From positions 1-42,543 of the forward strand of contig URQS01000027.1 in NCBI GenBank assembly GCA_900550035.1: DNA of 42,543 nt, read 5' to 3'. The position numbers were made by a program, and so were the translations under genes. Shown piece by piece: positions 30,223 through 39,463 of the stretch (position 1 is the stretch's first letter; each line of letters starts with the position of its first letter). The notes beneath the pieces were generated by a model. The model saw only the letters and a program-made list of their open reading frames with translations. It did no database searches and had not been told where the DNA came from. The stretch is from an uncultured Prevotella sp. Its GTDB lineage: Bacteria; Bacteroidota; Bacteroidia; Bacteroidales; Bacteroidaceae.

Positions 30223-32390
30223 TATTCCTGCATTATCACCTTCTCGAAGTCGCCTACCCCATACTTGTCGAGCAGATTCTTGTCCTCGGCAAAGGCTGTG
30301 GCAAGACATTCGCCCTTATTGTCGGCTTCCATGGCTGAGGCGTATCGTCCGAACATCTGGCTGGCTTCGCCATTCTTATGGAGCAACCATTTGGCGTAGC
30401 CACAATTGAGCAGGTCGTCAGCCACGCCCGAACCTTCAGCTACAAGGACGTCGTAAATCCGCTCCGCCTCGTCGGGCTTATGGTTCATCAGGTGTCCCCA
30501 TGCTATTGCACGCTTTACGTTGCGGTCGGAGTCGTTCTCGTAATCAAGCCGATACAGGCGGTTCATTCCCTCGCTTACTTCGCCACTATCAATCAACGCC
30601 AGACTCATATATATCGTCAACCGCTTGGAAATACATCCAACGGTTTCCAATCGGTTGCAGATGGCTGTCACGTCGTCGTATCTGCGCAACATGAATGCGG
30701 CTTCTGCCAATCCTGCCATAGCCTGCTCGCGCTTCTCGTTTTTTGCAACCACGCGTGAAAACAATTCATACGACGCGTCATAGCAACCCGTCCTTAAATA
30801 GGCATTACCAAGAAGCAGGGAAATATCAGCACTTTCGGCTCCCGACCTAACTACAGACTCTGCAAGTACCTTTACCGCTTCATACTGACGCCATCTGAAG
30901 AGCAAACGCCCTATCTCAACAGCCTCGTGCGCCATACTTTTGACAAGCGACGCATTCGCTATAAAAAGACAGTCGGCAACTCCATCCTTTGCCGTCTTAC
31001 CGAACGGGTTGCGGAAATCATTATGATTGGGAAACAACTTGAAGAAGCGATACAAGTCCTGCAGATACATCCTACGCACATAGGCAGGCGAATCTGTTTC
31101 GGCAACCATATTCTCGGGCAAAGAAGCGTTTCCTCCCTTCAGCATCTCCTGAGCGTCAGCAGGCAGACGGTCGAAGATGGAAGCTATAGCAAACACAAAC
31201 GAATACTTGTCGGAATCGCAAAACGGACCACGTCCCACCATTTGCTTTATAGCCGGACCGTTTTCGCCCTTTAAGGCATTGGTCACGTCTGGATGATCGG
31301 CATAGAAAGGCGCAAACCAGTTGCTTATCTCGCTGAAAAAGGCAAAACGCTTCATGTGCGAGAAGCCTCCAAAATATATATCGCTACCCCTACGTTGCAT
31401 CTCCATCATCTTGCTCATCTTCTCTTCTATCTCAGCCATATTGCTGTCGGCATCGTCGTTGCCTAATATTTCGTCAATCGACGAGTCTTCACAACCGTCC
31501 GACTCCATACGCCAATTCTTCAATCGGCTGTTCTTGACAAATGTCGGGATAATGTCGGTCTGTATCTCACGGCTGTCGGCCTCGGTATGCTCACAATACA
31601 ACATCTGTATCTGAACCTCCATCAGTTCACGACGCACCTGCTCTATCGAACTCAGACGAAGCAAAGCCTCTTTAACGTTGGGAAACAAGCTGACTACTCC
31701 TTCGTCGGGCATTGCAAGTACAATTCCCACTATGGCACGCTGGCGCAACGCCACATCATCGCTTTGCTCATATACAGCAACAAGCGTCAGCCACTTGTTC
31801 ACATCAAACACTACAAGCAAAGCCATGGTCAAGGCACTCACTACAAGCTGGGCGTCTGTATGGTCGATTACGGGCGAAAGGAGCAAGGATTTGTAGGTTT
31901 CAGCCGACTCTTCTGTCCATTGTCCAATAACAAGCAGACTATTGAACAAGCCTTCCATATAGCACTGATGATTGGCATAAAGCTTGGCAAGAGAGGTTTC
32001 GCACGTCTCTCCACTCTGCAACGAACACATGGCCACGTCCTGCACAAACGATTCCAACTCTCCGAGTACAGCCTCCTGCCTGATACGACGGCTGGCGGAT
32101 ATGTTCTGGGCTTGCGCCAAAGTACGACGCTTGCGCATCACCGAAGCAAGACGCACGGTATTGTACAGTCTATAAGTACGCTTCAGCATACGGTCGTAGA
32201 TACGGGCAGCATTAGGGTCGCACATGTCGCTCAAGAAGCAGTTGGCCATAAGACCGTATTCCGACTCCAGGCGCTCGAGTTCTTCCTCACCTTCGACAAT
32301 AGCCAGTTCGTCCATACGCTGGCGCAGCATACGCAAGGCGCGAGGCACATTACGCTCTGCAAGAATTGTGTCGTTGATAGTTGAAGCCAT
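30222..32390 (-). CDS. Large helical-repeat (TPR-like) protein of unknown function
   Basis: This 722-residue, mostly alpha-helical, acidic protein has no signal peptide or membrane segment. The N-terminus (NVPRALRMLRQRMDELAIVE) and middle have no recognised domain. Residues about 480-700 show TPR-like helical pairs: AVEIGRLLFRWRQYEAVKVL, ISLLLGNAYLRTGCYDASYE, AMAGLAEAAFMLRRYDDVTA, PDEAERIYDVLVAEGSGVAD. An acidic stretch with SMAEIEEKMSKMMEMQRR-like coil lies near 310-340. TPR proteins are usually scaffolds. It is 6 bp downstream of the SBP-like lipoprotein gene, on one transcript with it. I do not recognise a named family. Confidence 0.85.
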   Translation of the reverse strand: MASTINDTILAERNVPRALRMLRQRMDELAIVEGEEELERLESEYGLMANCFLSDMCDPNAARIYDRMLKRTYRLYNTVRLASVMRKRRTLAQAQNISASRRIRQEAVLGELESFVQDVAMCSLQSGETCETSLAKLYANHQCYMEGLFNSLLVIGQWTEESAETYKSLLLSPVIDHTDAQLVVSALTMALLVVFDVNKWLTLVAVYEQSDDVALRQRAIVGIVLAMPDEGVVSLFPNVKEALLRLSSIEQVRRELMEVQIQMLYCEHTEADSREIQTDIIPTFVKNSRLKNWRMESDGCEDSSIDEILGNDDADSNMAEIEEKMSKMMEMQRRGSDIYFGGFSHMKRFAFFSEISNWFAPFYADHPDVTNALKGENGPAIKQMVGRGPFCDSDKYSFVFAIASIFDRLPADAQEMLKGGNASLPENMVAETDSPAYVRRMYLQDLYRFFKLFPNHNDFRNPFGKTAKDGVADCLFIANASLVKSMAHEAVEIGRLLFRWRQYEAVKVLAESVVRSGAESADISLLLGNAYLRTGCYDASYELFSRVVAKNEKREQAMAGLAEAAFMLRRYDDVTAICNRLETVGCISKRLTIYMSLALIDSGEVSEGMNRLYRLDYENDSDRNVKRAIAWGHLMNHKPDEAERIYDVLVAEGSGVADDLLNCGYAKWLLHKNGEASQMFGRYASAMEADNKGECLATAFAEDKNLLDKYGVGDFEKVIMQE

Positions 32391-32396
32391 AAAAAA

Positions 32397-33311
32397 TCAT
32401 CGTTTGCCGGTAGCCACAGCCTCAATATCCTTCTGGCGTGGCTTACCGATATGTTCAAATTGTGTCTTGGGCAAAGCCTTCACATAACGCTCGTCAAGCT
32501 TATAATACTTATTCAGCAATTCGTAATAATGCGGAATTCCATATTTATTCAACGAATCACAAGCAGCATTATACGCCTTCTTGAAGAGTTCGATTTGCGC
32601 CTTGCGACGCTTGTCCTTCATGGCATCATCGCGGAAAGCTATCACGCCCAGCTTCAAGCCCTTCTTCTGGCTGTCGTATATTGATGAGTGACCGTTCAGA
32701 CGTGCCACAGTAGCCTGAGGCTCGGCAAGCCACATCGCATCCATCTCGTTGTTGAGCAACATAGCCTGACGCACAAACACGTCGTTCACCTGAATTCGGA
32801 ACACTACCGACGAGGTCTTCACGCCTTCGAGTGCAGCATCGGTAAGAAAGTCGGTAGCCGAATATCTTGTCATAGCCACCATCTTGTCGCCAAGCTGGTC
32901 GAGCTTCTTTACTCTCGCCTTGCGATTGGTGAACATATACCAATTTATATTGGTTGCCGAAACATACTGCAACGGAGTTCCTTCGCGCTTCAACCGTTCG
33001 GTACTCACAAGGTCGCTTACCATTCCCTCAACGCTACGTCCGGCAATAGCCGTATCACAATCCATTTGTGCCGTAAAATAGCGCAAGCGCAAGTCGAGCC
33101 TTGCCGTGTCGTACAGCACACGTTCCTTAGCCACATATATGGGCAAGCAGTCGAGCGTTGGCACGACAGCAATTTTCAGAGCGAGCGAATCTTGTCTATG
33201 CAGCCGTTCACGTTCAGCACGCGACAAGCGTTTCTGCTCATCGTAAGATTTTCCACACGATATGGCTAATGCCGCAAATATAATGCAAATAAAAAAGCTT
33301 TTCATATTCAT
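32397..33311 (-). CDS. SBP-like lipoprotein (SsuA/THI5-type periplasmic-binding fold)
   Basis: The 304-residue protein has a lipoprotein signal peptide (FFICIIFAALAIS-Cys19) and then a type-2 periplasmic-binding-like domain: LKIAVVPTLDCLPIYVAKER, AQMDCDTAIAGRSVEGMVSD, MVAMTRYSATDFLTDAALEG, VFVRQAMLLNNEMDAMWLAEPQ. The order resembles the substrate-binding proteins of nitrate/sulfonate/thiamine-precursor ABC systems, but no permease or ATPase gene is near. The start is ATG at 33311 (MNMKSFF) or 33305. The longer upstream open frame is ignored because it crosses the promoter at 33316-33346. That promoter lies so close that the mRNA would have almost no leader. Confidence 0.8.
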   Translation of the reverse strand: MNMKSFFICIIFAALAISCGKSYDEQKRLSRAERERLHRQDSLALKIAVVPTLDCLPIYVAKERVLYDTARLDLRLRYFTAQMDCDTAIAGRSVEGMVSDLVSTERLKREGTPLQYVSATNINWYMFTNRKARVKKLDQLGDKMVAMTRYSATDFLTDAALEGVKTSSVVFRIQVNDVFVRQAMLLNNEMDAMWLAEPQATVARLNGHSSIYDSQKKGLKLGVIAFRDDAMKDKRRKAQIELFKKAYNAACDSLNKYGIPHYYELLNKYYKLDERYVKALPKTQFEHIGKPRQKDIEAVATGKR

Positions 33312-33315
33312 AAAG

Positions 33316-33346
33316 CAAAAGTAATAATAAATTTTGTAACGACGAA
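33316..33346 (-). promoter_or_regulatory. Promoter of the SBP-like lipoprotein unit
   Basis: TACTTTTG (33316-33323, minus strand) with TTCG 19 bp upstream (33343-33346). The predicted transcription start falls at or next to the ATG at 33311, and the site overlaps the radA promoter on the other strand. Confidence 0.65.
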
Positions 33347-33363
33347 AAATATTAGTACTTTTG
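33333..33363 (+). promoter_or_regulatory. Promoter of radA
   Basis: TTTG (33333-33336) and TACTTTTG (33356-33363) with exactly 19 bp between them; radA begins 41 bp downstream. Confidence 0.85.
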
Positions 33364-33404
33364 TAGTATTGCGACAAAAAGTCAAAAAAAACAGACATCA
33401 GCAC

Positions 33405-34808
33405 ATGGCAAAAACAAAAACAGTATATGTCTGCAGCAACTGCGGACAGGAGTCGACAAAGTGGATAGGCAAATGTCCAAGTTGCGGTCAATGGAACACT
33501 TTCAAGGAGATGCACATCGGCACGTCATCGCAAGACAACGCTTCGGGCAGCCTGTTCAGCCATAGTCATTCGGCTACAGGCAAAAGCCGACCTGTAAAAT
33601 TAAGCGACATCCCCTCGCACGACGACCCACGCATCGACATGCACGACAACGAGTTGAACAGAGTTCTCGGCGGCGGACTTGTTGCCGGCAGCATAGTTCT
33701 GCTTGGAGGCGAGCCGGGTATAGGCAAGAGTACGCTCACCTTACAAACCGTACTCAATATTCCCGACAAGACAATATTATATGTCAGCGGTGAGGAGAGC
33801 GCCCATCAGCTCAAGATGCGAGCCGAACGACTCTTGGCTGGCAATACGCCTATGTCGTCCGATGCCAACAACATCAATATTCTGTGCGAGACTTCGCTAC
33901 AAAGAATATTCGAGTACGCCGAAGAAATCAAGCCGCAGATTGTCATCATCGACTCTATTCAGACAATTGCTACTGAAGACGTTGACAGCAGTCCAGGCAG
34001 CATTACTCAGGTGAGAGAGTGTGCAGCGTCGCTATTGCGTTTTGCCAAGACTACGGGCACTCCTGTTGTTCTGATTGGCCATATCAATAAGGAAGGCACG
34101 CTCGCCGGACCGAAGATTCTGGAGCATATTGTTGATACGGTAATACAGTTTGAAGGCGACCAGCATTATATGTACCGCATTCTGCGCTCTATAAAGAACC
34201 GATTTGGCAGCACATCCGAACTTGGCATATACGAGATGCGACAGAGTGGATTGCGCCAGGTGAATAATCCTTCCGAACTGCTACTATCGCAAGATCATGA
34301 AGGTCTGTCGGGCGTAGCCATCAGTTCAGCCATTGAGGGCGTGCGTCCTTTCCTCGTAGAGACCCAGGCTCTCGTATCGTCGGCTGCATACGGCACTCCG
34401 CAACGCTCGGCAACAGGATTTGACGCTCGCCGACTCAATATGCTTCTCGCAGTTCTTGAGAAACGTGTCGGATTCAAGCTCACCCAGAAAGACGTATTCG
34501 TAAACATAGCCGGAGGTCTGCGCGTAACCGACCTTGCTATGGACCTAAGCGTAATAGCCGCCGTATTGTCGAGCAATGTTGATACTGCTATCGAACCCGG
34601 CTGGTGTATGGCAGGCGAAGTGGGTCTAAGTGGTGAGGTTCGCCCCATCAACCGCATCGAACAACGCCTTAGCGAGGCAGAAAAGCTTGGATTTACCGAC
34701 ATCATACTACCCAAGCACAATATTTCGGGACTCGACACAAGCAAATATCACATCAAGATACATGCAGTACGCAAGGTGGAGGAAGCCCTGCGCAAACTGT
34801 TCGGATAA
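33405..34808 (+). CDS. radA: DNA repair protein RadA (Sms)
   Basis: The 467-residue protein has an N-terminal four-Cys zinc finger (Cys10, Cys13, Cys24, Cys27; CGQESTKWIGKCPSCGQW), a RecA-like ATPase with Walker A GGEPGIGKSTL near residue 105, and the RadA-specific KNRFGSTSE motif near 270. A C-terminal Lon-protease-like domain follows (KDVFVNIAGGLRVTDLAMDL, GEVGLSGEVR). RadA helps process branched recombination intermediates. The start at MAKTKTVYVC is chosen over an upstream in-frame ATG because it begins the zinc finger directly. queC follows after 38 bp on the same strand. Confidence 0.97.
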   Translation: MAKTKTVYVCSNCGQESTKWIGKCPSCGQWNTFKEMHIGTSSQDNASGSLFSHSHSATGKSRPVKLSDIPSHDDPRIDMHDNELNRVLGGGLVAGSIVLLGGEPGIGKSTLTLQTVLNIPDKTILYVSGEESAHQLKMRAERLLAGNTPMSSDANNINILCETSLQRIFEYAEEIKPQIVIIDSIQTIATEDVDSSPGSITQVRECAASLLRFAKTTGTPVVLIGHINKEGTLAGPKILEHIVDTVIQFEGDQHYMYRILRSIKNRFGSTSELGIYEMRQSGLRQVNNPSELLLSQDHEGLSGVAISSAIEGVRPFLVETQALVSSAAYGTPQRSATGFDARRLNMLLAVLEKRVGFKLTQKDVFVNIAGGLRVTDLAMDLSVIAAVLSSNVDTAIEPGWCMAGEVGLSGEVRPINRIEQRLSEAEKLGFTDIILPKHNISGLDTSKYHIKIHAVRKVEEALRKLFG

Positions 34809-34846
34809 ACATAACATATTACAAACGATAAAATAACAATATAAAA

Positions 34847-35500
34847 ATGAAAAACTCGGTAATAATAGTAAGCGGAGGCATGGACAGCATCACCCTGCTC
34901 TACGACCACAAAGACGAAATAGCACTCGGAATATCGTTCGACTACGGCAGCAATCATAATGCACGCGAAATACCTTACGCAAAGATGCATTGCGAACGAC
35001 TCGGAATCAAGCACATAACTATCAACCTCGACTTTATGCACCAGTATTTCAAGTCGAGTCTGCTCGACGGAGCCGATGCCATACCCGAAGGACACTATGC
35101 CGACGACAACATGAAGTCGACTGTCGTACCCTTCCGCAATGGTATAATGCTTTCTATAGCCATAGGCATAGCCGAGAGCAATGGTCTCGACCAGGTGTTC
35201 ATAGCCAATCACGGAGGCGACCATACCATCTATCCCGACTGCCGTCCGGAGTTCATCAACGCCATCGACTCTGCAGCCAATGCCGGCACATTCAATAATG
35301 TGCGCGTAGTGGCTCCTTACACCAAAATCACCAAAAGCGACATAGCCAGACGTGGCAAGGAATTGGGATTGGACTATACCGAAACATGGAGCTGCTACAA
35401 AGGTGGCGAGAAGCATTGTGGCAAGTGCGGCACATGTGTTGAACGCAAGGAAGCCCTAAGAGATGCCGGCATAGACGACAATACCGAATACGAAGAATAA
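34847..35500 (+). CDS. queC: 7-cyano-7-deazaguanine synthase QueC
   Basis: The 217-residue protein has the PP-loop SGGMDS (residues 9-14), the FDYGSNHNAREI segment, the VPFRNGIMLSIAIGIAES region and the C-terminal zinc site WSCYKGGEKHCGKCGTCVER with four Cys. It converts 7-carboxy-7-deazaguanine to preQ0 using ATP and ammonia, in the queuosine pathway. The other family member visible in the window is queG (19391), while queD and queE, often adjacent to queC, are not here. It is probably co-transcribed with radA; pgk downstream has its own promoter. Confidence 0.95.
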   Translation: MKNSVIIVSGGMDSITLLYDHKDEIALGISFDYGSNHNAREIPYAKMHCERLGIKHITINLDFMHQYFKSSLLDGADAIPEGHYADDNMKSTVVPFRNGIMLSIAIGIAESNGLDQVFIANHGGDHTIYPDCRPEFINAIDSAANAGTFNNVRVVAPYTKITKSDIARRGKELGLDYTETWSCYKGGEKHCGKCGTCVERKEALRDAGIDDNTEYEE

Positions 35501-35527
35501 GCCACATACAAAATTGTCGCCTTTTTC

Positions 35528-35559
35528 TTCGCTTTATATTCAAAAATTTAGTAAATTTG
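35528..35559 (+). promoter_or_regulatory. Promoter of pgk
   Basis: TAAATTTG (35552-35559) with TTCG 20 bp upstream (35528-35531). The leader to pgk is about 77 nt. Confidence 0.65.
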
Positions 35560-35642
35560 CGCTCAAGTATTGCGCATTATACAAATATGAAGCAATAAGA
35601 AGGACAGATTATTTCTAACTTTTAAATAAACACATAACAGAA

Positions 35643-36890
35643 ATGAAAATCGAAGATTTCAACTTTGCCGGTAAAAAGGCAATCGTACGCGTTGACTTCA
35701 ACGTACCATTGGACGAGAACGGAAATGTAACTGACGATACCCGTATCCGCGGTGCCCTTCCTACATTGAAGAAGGTACTTGCTGACGGCGGTACCCTCAT
35801 CATGATGAGCCACATGGGCAAGCCGAAGGGCAAGGTAAACATGAAGCTCTCTTTGAGCCAGATTGTTCCTAACGTTTCTGCTGCTCTTGGTGTTGAGGTT
35901 AAGTTCGCTAAGGACTGTGGCAACGCTTCTGAAGAGGCTGCTGCCTTGAAGCCGGGTGAGGCTCTGCTTCTTGAGAACCTCCGCTTCTATCCTGAGGAGG
36001 AAGGCAAGCCTGTAGGCGTAGAGAAGGGCACTCCTGAGTTCGATGCTGCCAAGAAGGAGATGAAGGGTCGTCAGCAGGAGTTCGCTAAGAAGCTTGCTTC
36101 TTACGCTGACTGCTACGTAATGGATGCCTTCGGTACAGCTCACCGCAAGCACGCTTCTACAGCTGTTATTGACGAATACTTCGACAAGGATCACAAGATG
36201 CTCGGCTACCTCATGGAGAAAGAGGTTAATGCTGTTGACGCTGTTCTCGGCAACATCAAGCGTCCGTTCACAGCCATCATGGGTGGTTCTAAGGTATCTA
36301 CAAAGATTGGTATCATCGAGAACCTCCTCACAAAGGTTGACAACCTCATCCTCTGCGGTGGTATGACTTACACATTCTCTAAGGCTCTCGGCGGACAGAT
36401 TGGTATGTCTATCTGCGAGGACGACAAGCTCGACGTAGCTCTCGACGTAATCAAGAAGGCTAAGGAGAACGGCGTAAACCTCGTACTCGGTACAGACTCT
36501 ATCTGTGGCGACGACTTCAAGAACGACTGCAATACACAGGTTTGCCCGTCAAACGCTATTCCTGAGGGTTGGGAAGGCATGGACGCAGGTCCTGAGACAC
36601 GCAAGGCTTTTGCTGCAGCTATCAAGGGTGCCAAGACTATCCTCTGGAACGGTCCTGCAGGCGTATTCGAGTTCGACAACTTCGCCGGTGGTTCTAAGGC
36701 TATTGCCGACGCTATTGCTGAAGCAACTAAGGAGGGCGCATTCTCACTCATCGGTGGTGGCGACTCTGTAGCTTGCATCAATAAGTTCGGTTTGGCTGAC
36801 CAGGTTTCTTACATCTCTACTGGTGGTGGTGCTCTGCTTGAGGCTATCGAGGGCAAGGTACTTCCGGGTGTAGCTGCTATTGAGGCTTAA
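35643..36890 (+). CDS. pgk: Phosphoglycerate kinase
   Basis: The 415-residue protein has the substrate-binding signature VRVDFNVPLDENG near residue 17, the SHMGKPKG motif, LLLENLRFYPEE near 113, the hinge region and ADCYVMDAFGTAHRKHAS. The C-terminal nucleotide domain carries GGSKVSTKIGII near 215, WNGPAGVFEF near 335 and GGGDSVACI near 373. It makes ATP from 1,3-bisphosphoglycerate in glycolysis. Codon use is strongly skewed toward GCT, GGT and AAG, unlike neighbouring queC, which is typical of very highly expressed genes. It is monocistronic, with its own promoter and terminator. Confidence 0.98.
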   Translation: MKIEDFNFAGKKAIVRVDFNVPLDENGNVTDDTRIRGALPTLKKVLADGGTLIMMSHMGKPKGKVNMKLSLSQIVPNVSAALGVEVKFAKDCGNASEEAAALKPGEALLLENLRFYPEEEGKPVGVEKGTPEFDAAKKEMKGRQQEFAKKLASYADCYVMDAFGTAHRKHASTAVIDEYFDKDHKMLGYLMEKEVNAVDAVLGNIKRPFTAIMGGSKVSTKIGIIENLLTKVDNLILCGGMTYTFSKALGGQIGMSICEDDKLDVALDVIKKAKENGVNLVLGTDSICGDDFKNDCNTQVCPSNAIPEGWEGMDAGPETRKAFAAAIKGAKTILWNGPAGVFEFDNFAGGSKAIADAIAEATKEGAFSLIGGGDSVACINKFGLADQVSYISTGGGALLEAIEGKVLPGVAAIEA

Positions 36891-36901
36891 TATTTATATA
36901 T

Positions 36902-36976
36902 AAGGTGTGTCAACTCTGGCACACCTTAATAAAAAGACTAAGGGCACAGAAAGAAAATTCCTTCTGTGCCCTTTTT
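36902..36976. terminator. Two terminator hairpins between convergent pgk and pflB
   Basis: The first stem is AAGGTGTG (36902-36909) with CACACCTT (36920-36927). The second is AAGGGCACAGAA (36940-36951) with TTCTGTGCCCTT (36962-36973), followed by TTTTT on the plus strand and by a T-rich run (from TAAAAAG read in reverse) on the minus strand. The second is a strong bidirectional terminator. Confidence 0.85.
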
Positions 36977-36994
36977 ATGTGCGTTAAGTTTTTA

Positions 36995-39235
36995 TTACAT
37001 GCCCAGGTTGATTGTGCGCGAAAGCACGTCAAGCTGCTGCTCACGTGTAAGCTTAACGAAGTTTACAGCATATCCACTGACACGGATTGTAAGCTGCGGA
37101 TACTTCTCAGGATGATCCATTGCATCGAGCAGGAGGTTGCGGTCGAACACGTTCACATTAATGTGCTGTCCGCCAGTCGGTGTGAAGTAACCGTCGAGCA
37201 ACGACACAAGGTTCTGAGCGCGCATATCCTCAGTCTTGCCCAAAGCCGAAGGAGCAATAGCGAATGTATAAGAGATACCGTCGCGTGAATGCTGGAACGG
37301 AAGCTTGGCTACCGAAGCCAAGGCAGCAACAGCACCCTTAACGTCACGAGCGTTCATCGGGTTGGCACCCGGAGCGAATGGTACGCCCTTCTCACGACCG
37401 TCAGGTGTAGCACCTGTGTTACGGCCATATACTACGTTCGAAGTAATGGTGAGCAAGCTCTGTGTCGGAACAGCGTCACGATAAGTACGATGCTGACGAA
37501 GATACTCCATAAACTTCTCTGTGAGCGAGATGGCAATCTCGTCAGTCTCCTCGTTATTGTTGCCGAACGGAACATACTCGCCCTCCTCTATCTTATAGTC
37601 AACAGCCAGACCAGTCTCGTCGCGAACGATGCGGATGCGGCAGTTCTTCATAGCAGCGATAGAGTCGGCTACAATCGACAATCCGGCAATACCAGTAGCA
37701 CGTGTGCGCTCTACGTCACCGTCGTGCAAAGCCATCTCGAATGCCTCATAGTCGTACTTGTCGTGCATGTAGTGAATGATCTTCAGAGCATTGACATAAG
37801 TCTTGGCAAGCCATCTCATCATCTGCTCAAACTTAGGCATGAACTCCTCATAAGTCAGATAGTCGCCTGTGATAGGAGCAAAGCGAGGAGCAATCTGCTC
37901 GCCCGACATCTCGTCACGTCCACCGTTGATAGCATAAAGCATACACTTGGCAAGGTTAGCACGAGCGCCAAAGAACTGCATCTGCTTACCAATCTTCATA
38001 GGTGACACGCAGCAAGCAATACCGTAGTCGTCGCCAAGGTCGGCACGCATCAGATCGTCGTTCTCATACTGAATAGCGCTTGTGTCGATGCTCACCTTAG
38101 CACAATACTTCTTCCATGACTCAGGCAGACGCTCGCTCCAAAGTACAGTAAGGTTTGGCTCGGGCGACGGTCCCATATTATATAAGGTGTGGAGGAAACG
38201 ATAGTCGGTCTTTGTCACCATCGAACGTCCGTCAATACCCATACCACCAATAGAAGCAGTAGCCCAAATCGGGTCGCCTGAGAAGAGGTCGTTGTATTCA
38301 GGAGTACGGAGGAAACGAACGATACGAAGCTTCATAATCATTTGGTCGATAAGCTCCTGTGCCTCTTCCTCTGTGATAACGCCATTCTTCAAGTCGCGCT
38401 GGATATAGATGTCGAGGAAAGCACAAACACGTCCCAAAGACATGGCAGCACCATCCTGGTCCTTTACAGCACCAAGATAACCGAAGTAAGTCCACTGAAC
38501 AGCCTCACGTGCGTTCTGAGCCGGACGAGTCACGTCAAATCCGTAAGCAGCACACATACGCTCAAACTGCTTGAGGGCCTGAATCTGCTCCGAAACCTCC
38601 TCACGATGACGTACTATCTCCTCGGTAAACTCCTGGATGTCAATACGCTTGAAGTAGCGCTTCTTCTCCTCAATAAGATTGGCTGTACCGTAGAGAGCTA
38701 TACGACGATAGTCGCCGATGATACGGCCACGACCGTAAGCGTCAGGCAGACCTGTAATGATGTGAGCATGACGTGCAGCCTTGATGTCATCGTTGTATGC
38801 AGAGAATACGCCTTCGTTGTGAGTCTTGCGATATTTTGTGAAGATAGTCTTTGTAGCAGGGTCAAGATCATAACCATACGACTTAAGAGCCTTCTCCACC
38901 ATACGGATACCGCCCTTAGGAAAGATACCGCGCTTCAATGGCACATCAGTCTGTAGACCTACAACAACCTCACTCTCACGGTCGATGTAACCGGCACCGT
39001 AAGTATCGATGCTCTGCGGAAGAGTGGTCTCGGCATCATAAACGCCCTTCTCACGCTCTACCTCAAACATCTTTGACAAGACGTCCCACAGATGAGTGGT
39101 ACGCTCAGTCGGACCAGCGAGGAAAGACTCGTCACCGTCATATGCCTCATAATTAGATTGAATAAAGTCACGTACATCAATTTCGCGCTTCCAATTGGAA
39201 CCTTTGAAATCGTTTTGCAAATTTTGAAGAATCAT
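36995..39235 (-). CDS. pflB: Formate C-acetyltransferase (pyruvate formate-lyase)
   Basis: The 746-residue protein has the adjacent catalytic cysteines Cys408-Cys409 (YGIACCVSPMKIGKQ) and the C-terminal glycyl radical site IRVSGYAVNF (Gly721), plus PGANPMNARD and LLDGYFTPTGGQHIN near the end. It cleaves pyruvate with CoA to acetyl-CoA and formate under anaerobic conditions. The radical must be installed by the activating enzyme PflA, whose gene is not in this window. The gene stands alone on the minus strand with a promoter at 39276-39307, and shares its terminator with pgk. Confidence 0.98.
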   Translation of the reverse strand: MILQNLQNDFKGSNWKREIDVRDFIQSNYEAYDGDESFLAGPTERTTHLWDVLSKMFEVEREKGVYDAETTLPQSIDTYGAGYIDRESEVVVGLQTDVPLKRGIFPKGGIRMVEKALKSYGYDLDPATKTIFTKYRKTHNEGVFSAYNDDIKAARHAHIITGLPDAYGRGRIIGDYRRIALYGTANLIEEKKRYFKRIDIQEFTEEIVRHREEVSEQIQALKQFERMCAAYGFDVTRPAQNAREAVQWTYFGYLGAVKDQDGAAMSLGRVCAFLDIYIQRDLKNGVITEEEAQELIDQMIMKLRIVRFLRTPEYNDLFSGDPIWATASIGGMGIDGRSMVTKTDYRFLHTLYNMGPSPEPNLTVLWSERLPESWKKYCAKVSIDTSAIQYENDDLMRADLGDDYGIACCVSPMKIGKQMQFFGARANLAKCMLYAINGGRDEMSGEQIAPRFAPITGDYLTYEEFMPKFEQMMRWLAKTYVNALKIIHYMHDKYDYEAFEMALHDGDVERTRATGIAGLSIVADSIAAMKNCRIRIVRDETGLAVDYKIEEGEYVPFGNNNEETDEIAISLTEKFMEYLRQHRTYRDAVPTQSLLTITSNVVYGRNTGATPDGREKGVPFAPGANPMNARDVKGAVAALASVAKLPFQHSRDGISYTFAIAPSALGKTEDMRAQNLVSLLDGYFTPTGGQHINVNVFDRNLLLDAMDHPEKYPQLTIRVSGYAVNFVKLTREQQLDVLSRTINLGM

Positions 39236-39275
39236 AATTTGTAGTTTAAATTGTGTAATGAATGATATCCACTTG

Positions 39276-39307
39276 CAAAATTAAGATTTTTTCCTCATTC
39301 CCACAAG
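39276..39307 (-). promoter_or_regulatory. Promoter of pflB
   Basis: TAATTTTG (39276-39283, minus strand) with CTTG 20 bp upstream (39304-39307), about 41 bp before the start codon. Confidence 0.7.
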
Positions 39308-39393
39308 AATCAAACCTAATAAGGTGACAAAATCATAATTTATTAGTACTAAATCAGAGCCATTTAGCCACAGCCACAAAATTATACGCCAAA

Positions 39394-39426
39394 TTTACCC
39401 CATTTTCAAAACTTTTTGTAACTTTG
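39394..39426 (+). promoter_or_regulatory. Promoter of greA
   Basis: TAACTTTG (39419-39426) with TTTA 21 bp upstream (39394-39397); the greA ATG is 37 bp downstream. Confidence 0.65.
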
Positions 39427-39463
39427 CCGTCCAATAGAATAGGAACTCCGAAATATAGAACAA

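Noticed and set aside
37289..38956. Open frames antisense to pflB
   Set aside because: Composition reflects the strongly biased pflB codons; no motifs or start signals.
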